Positions 41,046 to 46,483 of a stretch of 46,483 nucleotides of DNA are shown piece after piece; the first letter of the stretch is position 1, and every line of letters begins with the position of its first letter. Source of the DNA: Pseudomonas citrullilanati. GTDB lineage: Bacteria > Pseudomonadota > Gammaproteobacteria > Pseudomonadales > Pseudomonadaceae. A program made the translations under genes and the position numbers. Below the pieces are notes generated by a model. The model was given only the letters and a program-made list of their open reading frames with translations, had not been told where the DNA came from and ran no database searches. The stretch covers positions 1 through 46,483 of the forward strand of contig NZ_JAUQOP010000039.1 of assembly GCF_030580855.1 (NCBI RefSeq), read 5' to 3'.

Positions 41046-41764
41046 AGCTGGATGATCGCGTCGATTTCCCCTGACATCTTCATTTTCAGCAGGGTGCGCA
41101 GGATGCGTTGGGCGGGGATGTTCGGATCGTTGCGCACATAGCAACTCAGTTCCCGCTCCTGGAGCACCGCTACGTCGTGTAACTGCCGGTCGGCGGTGTG
41201 CCGCTGGTTGAACCAGTCCAGCGCCCATTGATTGCTCACCCCATAGCGATAGCGCCCGGCCAGCAGCTTCGCCAGCACCTGGTCCTGGCTGCGGGCATCG
41301 TCACGTCGTAATTGGCCGCTGTCGAACAGCGGCTGCAGGGTCGGGTAGGCATAACCGAGCACGGTGCCGATCGGCTGTTGTTCCAGCCGGGCCGGCACCA
41401 CGCTGCCAGGAGCCCCCTCCATGCCGACGAGCAGGTCGCGCTGGAAGAACAACGGGATGCTCCAGAAGTAATTGCGGCTCTCGTCATGCACCCATTCGGG
41501 GGTGACATAGCAGCGCAGGTCGGTCTCGCCGTTCTTCATGGCGCTGTCGAGCCGGGCGCGGGACAGCACGTGGAACTCGGCCGGCAAGCCGACCTGGGTG
41601 GCCAGGCTGACCATGATATCGAGCATGATGCCCTGGGTCGGCCGGCCTTGTTCGATCTGCACCATGGGCATGGCCCAGCTGTCGGTCATGGCGAAACGCA
41701 AGGGTACTTCTTCTGCCAGACAACTGGTCCCCAGTAACAGCAAAGCCCCCATGGCTGTGCGCAT
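40997..41764 (-). CDS. Periplasmic solute-binding-like protein (SBP_bac_3 type)
   Basis: A 255-residue exported protein resembling amino-acid ABC binding proteins. The N-terminus (MRTAMGALLLLGTSCLAEEV) is a signal peptide with likely cleavage after Ala17. Later segments (LRFAMTDSWAMPMVQIEQGRPTQGIMLDIMVSLATQVGL, YGVSNQWALDW, RTLLKMKMSGEIDAI) follow the two-lobe fold. No permease or ATPase gene is near, so it is an orphan that may serve a sensor rather than uptake. I chose ATG 41764 (AGGAGAG upstream) over the longer frame from 41929, which would overlap the dnaX start. It converges with and overlaps the PAS-GGDEF-EAL gene. Confidence 0.83.
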   Translation of the reverse strand: MRTAMGALLLLGTSCLAEEVPLRFAMTDSWAMPMVQIEQGRPTQGIMLDIMVSLATQVGLPAEFHVLSRARLDSAMKNGETDLRCYVTPEWVHDESRNYFWSIPLFFQRDLLVGMEGAPGSVVPARLEQQPIGTVLGYAYPTLQPLFDSGQLRRDDARSQDQVLAKLLAGRYRYGVSNQWALDWFNQRHTADRQLHDVAVLQERELSCYVRNDPNIPAQRILRTLLKMKMSGEIDAIIQLYTGRNVESASEPPSR

Positions 41765-41907
41765 ACACTCTCCTGACCAAGCCAAACCGCGGCGACAACC
41801 GAGCCCCTGACCCAAGCTTAGACATATTAGACGAGCGCACCGGATGCAATTTCGCCCCTGCTCCGCTAGCATTAGCCGCTTATGTTCCTTCGTTGCGACG
41901 GTTTTCG

Positions 41908-43971
41908 ATGAGTTATCAGGTTCTTGCACGTAAATGGCGTCCGCGCTCGTTCCGCGAAATGGTCGGCCAGACCCATGTGCTCAAGGCTCTGATCAATGCC
42001 TTGGACAGCCAGCGGCTGCACCACGCCTATCTGTTTACCGGAACCCGGGGCGTGGGCAAGACCACGATCGCGCGAATCATCGCCAAATGCCTGAACTGTG
42101 AAGTCGGTATCACTTCCACGCCCTGTGGCGAGTGTTCGGTCTGCCGGGAAATCGACGAAGGACGTTTCGTCGACCTGATCGAGATCGACGCCGCCAGTCG
42201 CACCAAGGTCGAGGACACCCGCGAACTGCTCGACAATGTGCAGTACGCCCCGAGCCGTGGGCGCTTCAAGGTTTACCTGATCGACGAAGTGCACATGCTC
42301 TCCAGCCACTCCTTCAATGCGCTGCTCAAGACCCTCGAGGAGCCGCCGCCCTACGTCAAGTTCATCCTGGCGACCACCGATCCGCAGAAACTTCCCGCAA
42401 CGATCCTGTCCCGTTGCCTGCAGTTTTCCTTGAAGAACATGACCCCGGAGCGGGTGGTCGAGCACCTGACCCACGTCCTGGGCGTCGAGAACGTTCCTTT
42501 CGAAGACGATGCCCTCTGGCTGCTGGGCCGCGCCGCCGATGGTTCGATGCGCGATGCCATGAGCCTGACCGACCAGGCCATCGCGTTCGGCGAAGGCAAG
42601 GTCATGGCGGCCGATGTGCGAGCCATGCTCGGCACCCTCGACCACGGCCAGGTCTATGACGTGTTGCAGGCGCTGATCGAGGGCGACGCCAAGGCATTGC
42701 TCGAGGCCGTGCGCCACCTCGCCGAGCAGGGGCCGGACTGGAATGGCGTGCTCTCGGAAATCCTCAACGTGCTGCACCGGGTCGCCATCGCCCAGGCCTT
42801 GCCCGAGGGCGTCGACAACGGCCATGGCGACCGCGACCGGGTGTTGGCCCTGGCCCAGGCGCTGCCGGCCGAAGACGTGCAGTTCTATTACCAGATGGGC
42901 CTGATCGGCCGCCGCGACCTGCCCCTGGCACCCGATCCGCGGGGCGGTTTCGAAATGGTGCTGCTGCGAATGCTCGCGTTCCGCCCGGCCGACACGGCGG
43001 ACGCCCCGAGGCAACCCCTAAAGCCAGTGGGGATCAGCCAGGCCACAGCTGATTCCGCCAAGCCAGTGGCTGCCGCGCCTGTCGTTGCGCCGGCAGTGGT
43101 CAACGCCCCGCAGGCACCGGTGGCGGAACCGGCCCCGACACCCGTCGTCGCGCCTGCTGCGCCCGCACCTGAGCCTGCACCTGAGCCCGAGCCCGTCGCC
43201 GAAACGGTGATCGACTTGCCCTGGAATGACCCGGTCGAGCCACCAGTCGTCCAACAGCCGGCGGTGGAGCCCGTGCTGGAAACCGTCGCCGAGCAGCCCG
43301 AATTGCCGCCGATGCCCTTGCCGACGCCCGACAGCGTGGTACCCGAGGCCCCTGAGTGGGTGGCCGCGCCGGTGCCTGAGCCGACCGTGGCCGATGTTGC
43401 GATGGCCACGCCGGGCATGGACCTGGATGACGAGCCGCCGCTGGACGAAGACTACATCGAGCCGGACCTGGACTCGGCCTACAGCTACCTGGACGAGCTG
43501 GCCAGCGAGCATGCCGCCGAGCCAGCCCCGGAGCCTGAGCCGGAACCGGCGGCAATGCCGGCCACCGGACTGGCCCTGCAATGGCTGGAACTGTTCCCGA
43601 AACTGCCGATCACCGGCATGACCGGCAGCATCGCCGCCAACTGCACGTTGATTTCCGTGGAGGGGGACCATTGGCTGCTGCACCTGGACCCGGCCCACAG
43701 CGCATTGTTCAACGCCACCCAGCAGCGTCGCCTGAACGAGGCATTGAACCAGTACCACCAACGCACCCTGACGCTGAGCATCGAGCTGATCAAGCCGGAG
43801 CAGGAAACCCCGGCCCAGGCCGCGTCCCGCCGCCGGGCCGATCGCCAGCGTGAAGCCGAGGAATCGATCCACGGTGATCCGTTCATCCAGCAGATGATGC
43901 AACAGTTCGGCGCGGTGGTGCGTCACGATACTATCGAACCTGTCGAGGCCCCGGTCACCCAGGGCTCATAA
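41908..43971 (+). CDS. dnaX: DNA polymerase III subunit tau
   Basis: A 687-residue clamp-loader ATPase. Walker A is GTRGVGKT (45-52), the zinc module is C64, C73, C76, C79, and Walker B is in VYLIDEVHML. Sensor 1 and SRC motifs (LATTDPQKLP, ILSRCLQF) and domain III follow. A long Pro/Ala/Glu-rich linker (about residues 370-550) leads to the C-terminal domain V that contacts the polymerase alpha subunit. ATG 41908 gives the conserved SYQVLARKWRP start; the frame also has a TTG 15 bases earlier. No run of six or more A is present to support an E. coli-type -1 frameshift to gamma. Confidence 0.96.
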   Translation: MSYQVLARKWRPRSFREMVGQTHVLKALINALDSQRLHHAYLFTGTRGVGKTTIARIIAKCLNCEVGITSTPCGECSVCREIDEGRFVDLIEIDAASRTKVEDTRELLDNVQYAPSRGRFKVYLIDEVHMLSSHSFNALLKTLEEPPPYVKFILATTDPQKLPATILSRCLQFSLKNMTPERVVEHLTHVLGVENVPFEDDALWLLGRAADGSMRDAMSLTDQAIAFGEGKVMAADVRAMLGTLDHGQVYDVLQALIEGDAKALLEAVRHLAEQGPDWNGVLSEILNVLHRVAIAQALPEGVDNGHGDRDRVLALAQALPAEDVQFYYQMGLIGRRDLPLAPDPRGGFEMVLLRMLAFRPADTADAPRQPLKPVGISQATADSAKPVAAAPVVAPAVVNAPQAPVAEPAPTPVVAPAAPAPEPAPEPEPVAETVIDLPWNDPVEPPVVQQPAVEPVLETVAEQPELPPMPLPTPDSVVPEAPEWVAAPVPEPTVADVAMATPGMDLDDEPPLDEDYIEPDLDSAYSYLDELASEHAAEPAPEPEPEPAAMPATGLALQWLELFPKLPITGMTGSIAANCTLISVEGDHWLLHLDPAHSALFNATQQRRLNEALNQYHQRTLTLSIELIKPEQETPAQAASRRRADRQREAEESIHGDPFIQQMMQQFGAVVRHDTIEPVEAPVTQGS

Positions 43972-43977
43972 CTGAGG

Positions 43978-44008
43978 GCGCCGGGCCGAACGGGCCGGCG
44001 CTTTGTTT
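43978..44008 (+). terminator. Terminator/attenuator between dnaX and ybaB
   Basis: A GC-rich stem (GCGCCGG...CCGGCGC, 43978-44001) with a GAAC loop and one internal mismatch, followed by TTTGTTT, begins 7 bases after the dnaX stop. It may partially uncouple ybaB from dnaX. Confidence 0.7.
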
Positions 44009-44034
44009 ACCCAAGTACTTTCGAGGTGATTCCC

Positions 44035-44373
44035 ATGATGAAAGGTGGCATGGCCGGCCTGATGAAGCAGGCACAGCAGATGCAGGAAAAAATGGCCAAG
44101 ATGCAGGAAGAGCTGGCCAACGCCGAAGTCACCGGCAAGTCCGGCGGCGACATGGTGACCGTGGTCATGACCGGTCGCCATGACATCAAGCGCGTCAGCA
44201 TCGACCCGAGCGTGGTCGAAGGCCTGAGCGAAGATGACAAGGAAATGCTCGAGGCGCTGTTCGCCGCCGCCGTGAACGACGCGGTGCGCAAGATCGAAGC
44301 CAACAGCCAGGACAAGATGTCCGGCATGACCGCTGGCATGCAACTGCCACCGGGCATGAAACTGCCGTTCTGA
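44035..44373 (+). CDS. ybaB: YbaB/EbfC family nucleoid-associated protein
   Basis: A 112-residue DNA-binding protein that forms dimers and is encoded between dnaX and recR in most proteobacteria. The Met/Gln-rich N-terminal helix (MKQAQQMQEKMAKMQEELA) is followed by the conserved VTGKSGGDMVTVVMTG strand and KRVSIDPSVV, with a Met/Pro-rich C-terminus. ATG 44035 has GAGGTG at good spacing; the open frame begins 9 bases earlier at a GTG inside that Shine-Dalgarno. Context implies a role linked to replication or recombination, but its precise job is uncertain even in E. coli. Confidence 0.95.
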   Translation: MMKGGMAGLMKQAQQMQEKMAKMQEELANAEVTGKSGGDMVTVVMTGRHDIKRVSIDPSVVEGLSEDDKEMLEALFAAAVNDAVRKIEANSQDKMSGMTAGMQLPPGMKLPF

Positions 44374-44404
44374 TTCGCCATCCCCATCGGGATGGGCTAC
44401 ACAC

Positions 44405-44432
44405 AATGCCAGGCATCGCGCCTGGCATTTTT
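44405..44432 (+). terminator. Rho-independent terminator of ybaB
   Basis: AATGCCAGGC (44405-44414), a short loop, GCCTGGCATT (44420-44429) and a T-run: a perfect 10-bp stem 31 bases after the ybaB stop. Confidence 0.9.
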
Positions 44433-44487
44433 GTTTCTGTCATAGGAGCGAGCGGTGGCAGGAAATCTTATCTGTGCGAGCAAGGCT

Positions 44488-44579
44488 CTGTGGGAGCAAG
44501 GCTTGCCCGCGATGCAGACGCCTCGGTTCGTCGGAACTGCGCGCCATCGTTCATCGCGGGCAAGCCTTGCTCCCACAAG
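44488..44579. repeat. REP doublet, AAGGCTTGCCCGC subfamily
   Basis: A forward element (44488-44514, GTGGGAGCAAGGCTTGCCCGC) and its inverted copy (44551-44579) flank a 36-base spacer. The core differs from the GAGCGAGCTTGCTCGCG copies elsewhere in the window, so this is a second REP subfamily. Confidence 0.85.
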
Positions 44580-44665
44580 CACCCACTGAACAAACATCGA
44601 ACGCCACGCCCTCGGCAGTGGTCTGCTCCCTATACGTGCCACTCAACGATCAAGGAGACGCTTCC

Positions 44666-45700
44666 ATGTCACAAGCATCGACCTCCAACCAGCGCATCGT
44701 CCTTGCGTCCCGCCCCAAGGGCGCTCCCACCGCAGACAATTTTCGTATCGAACAGGTGACGTTGCCTGACCTGGCGGACGGGCAAATCCTGCTCAAGACC
44801 CTGTTCCTGTCACTGGACCCGTACATGCGTGGGCGAATGAGCGATGCGCCTTCCTACGCGGCGCCGGTGCAGATCGACGAAGTCATGACGGGTGGGGCGG
44901 TCAGTCGCGTTGAGCGTTCGAGGCATCCGAAATTCCAGGAGGGTGACCTGGTGGTGGGGGCCACGGGTTGGCAGACCCACAGCATCAGCGACGGGCGCAA
45001 TGTGATTCCCGTTCCGTCCGGGCTGCCCAGCCCGTCGATGGCCCTGGGCGTGCTGGGCATGCCGGGCATGACCGCCTACATGGGGCTGATGGACATCGGC
45101 CAGCCCAAGGCTGGGGAAACCCTGGTGGTGGCCGCAGCCTCGGGCGCCGTTGGCTCGGTGGTCGGCCAGGTGGCGAAGATCAAGGGCCTGCGTGTCGTCG
45201 GCGTGGCCGGCGGGGATGAGAAGTGCAAGTACGTGGTCGACGAACTCGGCTTCGACGCCTGCGTCGATCACCACAGCGAGCACTTCGCCGAGGCGTTGGC
45301 CCAAGCCTGCGACAAGGGCATCGACATCTATTACGAGAACGTCGGGGGCAAGGTGTTCGACGCCGTGGTGCCGCTGCTCAACGCCAAGGCGCGGATTCCA
45401 CTCTGCGGCCTGATCGCGTCCTACAACGAACACCAGCCGCCCAGTGGCCCGGATCGCTTGCCGCAATTGCAGCGAACCTTGCTCACCAAGCGCGTGCGAA
45501 TGCAGGGCTTCATCGTGTTCGACGACTACGGTGACCGGCAGCCGGAGTTCATCAGCGCCATGGCGCCCTGGGTGCGCGATGGCAAGGTCAAGTTCCGCGA
45601 AGACGTGGTCGATGGCCTTGAAAACGCGCCGCAAGCCTTCATCGGCCTGCTGGAAGGGCGCAACTTCGGCAAGTTGGTGGTACGGGTGGCGCAGGATTGA
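44666..45700 (+). CDS. NADP-dependent medium-chain oxidoreductase (CurA/leukotriene B4 dehydrogenase-like)
   Basis: A 344-residue, zinc-independent MDR-family enone/quinone reductase. Its family features are LSLDPYMRGRM in the N-terminal domain, the nucleotide-binding AASGAVGSVVGQ and KYVVDELGFD in the Rossmann domain, and IYYENVGGKVFDAV. Members reduce alpha,beta-unsaturated carbonyls with NADPH; the physiological substrate is unknown. ATG 44666 follows AAGGAGA. The open frame extends upstream through the REP doublet, but that stretch is not protein-like. It sits between ybaB and recR with its own Shine-Dalgarno, after a strong terminator, so it is transcribed separately from ybaB. Confidence 0.92.
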   Translation: MSQASTSNQRIVLASRPKGAPTADNFRIEQVTLPDLADGQILLKTLFLSLDPYMRGRMSDAPSYAAPVQIDEVMTGGAVSRVERSRHPKFQEGDLVVGATGWQTHSISDGRNVIPVPSGLPSPSMALGVLGMPGMTAYMGLMDIGQPKAGETLVVAAASGAVGSVVGQVAKIKGLRVVGVAGGDEKCKYVVDELGFDACVDHHSEHFAEALAQACDKGIDIYYENVGGKVFDAVVPLLNAKARIPLCGLIASYNEHQPPSGPDRLPQLQRTLLTKRVRMQGFIVFDDYGDRQPEFISAMAPWVRDGKVKFREDVVDGLENAPQAFIGLLEGRNFGKLVVRVAQD

Positions 45701-45766
45701 GTATTTGACGCTAATCGGAGGCGCGGGTATAAACCGCGTCTCGTTGTCATGTCGGACATTTCCTCG

Positions 45767-46369
45767 ATGAGCTTCAGCCCTTTGATTCGCCAACTGATCG
45801 ATGCCCTGCGAACCTTGCCGGGTGTGGGTCAGAAAACTGCCCAGCGCATGGCGTTGCAATTGCTCGAGCGTGATCGCAGCGGCGGTTTGCGCCTGGCCCA
45901 GGCCATGGCCCAGGCCATGGAGGGGGTCGGGCATTGCCGTTTGTGCCGCACCCTTACCGAAGATGACCTCTGCCCGCAATGCGCGGATACCCGCCGGGAC
46001 GACAGTTTGCTGTGCGTCGTGGAAGGGCCGATGGATGTGTACGCGGTAGAGCAGACCGGGTTTCGTGGGCGCTATTTCGTGCTCAAGGGACATTTGTCGC
46101 CGCTCGACGGCCTGGGCCCTGAAGCCATTGGCATTCCCCAGTTGATCGCACGGATCGACGAGGCGGGCACGTTCACCGAAGTCATCCTCGCCACCAACCC
46201 GACGGTCGAAGGCGAGGCCACCGCCCACTACATCGCCCAATTGCTGCACAACAAGGGCCTGGTCGCCTCGCGCATCGCCCATGGCGTACCGCTGGGCGGG
46301 GAACTTGAGCTGGTGGATGGCGGGACCCTGGCGCACTCGTTCGCTGGGCGCAAGCCGATCGCGTTGTAA
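45767..46369 (+). CDS. recR: Recombination mediator protein RecR
   Basis: A 200-residue DNA-repair protein of the RecFOR pathway that helps load RecA on gapped DNA. It has an N-terminal helix-hairpin-helix (about residues 10-30, LRTLPGVGQKTAQRMA), a zinc finger with C57, C60, C69, C72, and a Toprim domain (about 80-175, VVEGPMDVYAVE, EVILATNPTVEGEATA). The C-terminal IAHGVPLGGELELVDGGTL segment is conserved. I chose ATG 45767 (MSFSPLIRQLIDAL), the usual Pseudomonas start, over ATG 45749, which adds six residues; neither has a clear Shine-Dalgarno. Confidence 0.95.
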   Translation: MSFSPLIRQLIDALRTLPGVGQKTAQRMALQLLERDRSGGLRLAQAMAQAMEGVGHCRLCRTLTEDDLCPQCADTRRDDSLLCVVEGPMDVYAVEQTGFRGRYFVLKGHLSPLDGLGPEAIGIPQLIARIDEAGTFTEVILATNPTVEGEATAHYIAQLLHNKGLVASRIAHGVPLGGELELVDGGTLAHSFAGRKPIAL

Positions 46370-46388
46370 TCGACGCGCAAAAACTAAT

Positions 46389-46479
<91 letters not shown>

Positions 46480-46483
46480 CGCG

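Overview
The window is high-GC bacterial DNA that reads as a Pseudomonas chromosome, most likely from the P. fluorescens group. The evidence is the conserved order smc-zipA-ligA ... ffs ... dnaX-ybaB-recR, the xdhA-xdhB-xdhC-guaD purine block, Pseudomonas-type NRPS domain sequences, and many intergenic copies of the GTGGGAGCGAGC-type REP repeat. The last ~80 bases are a pure G run that looks like a sequencing or assembly artefact at a contig end.

Layout. (1) 1-17190: the 3' end of one NRPS gene, then a complete 5013-residue four-module NRPS overlapping it by one base, then an HSL-type esterase. The substrate-code residues, read by eye, give Ala-like, Gly, Thr (followed by an epimerase, so D-Thr or D-allo-Thr), Ser, then a basic residue (Lys or N5-hydroxyornithine), with one thioesterase. 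This fits the C-terminal part of a pyoverdine-type siderophore peptide better than a cyclic lipopeptide, which in Pseudomonas usually has tandem TE domains. No other pvd genes are visible; they would lie upstream. (2) 17455-19497: dacB (PBP4-like) on the minus strand, diverging from yggL. (3) 19664-29168: a BenE-family transporter, an FCD-type GntR regulator, guaD, xdhC, xdhB, xdhA and a second GntR regulator. This is a purine catabolism block converting guanine to xanthine to urate. (4) 29170-36267: smc (GTG start one base after the regulator), zipA and ligA. (5) 36506-38194: a two-zinc-ribbon HExxH protein and a small fibronectin-III-like protein, neither with an assigned function. (6) 38313-41764: the 4.5S RNA gene ffs with its promoter, an XRE regulator with an operator-like palindrome, a PAS-GGDEF-EAL protein whose EAL domain has lost key metal ligands, and a convergent, overlapping orphan periplasmic binding protein. 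(7) 41908-46369: dnaX, ybaB, an MDR-family oxidoreductase and recR.

How the genes fit together. The two NRPS proteins would pass the chain in trans through short terminal docking segments, and the TE would release the product. GuaD, XdhA, XdhB and the XdhC maturation factor form one catabolic pathway. It is probably transcribed from a single promoter upstream of xdhA that carries two copies of a TGAC-N6-GTCA palindrome. The rest is largely housekeeping: DNA replication and repair (ligA, dnaX, recR), segregation and division (smc, zipA) and protein targeting (ffs).

The least explained elements are the degenerate EAL protein and its neighbours between ffs and dnaX, the zinc-ribbon/FN3-like pair, and the mismatch between the Ser module (no epimerase) and its downstream condensation domain. 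All functional calls come from reading motifs; no database search was run.
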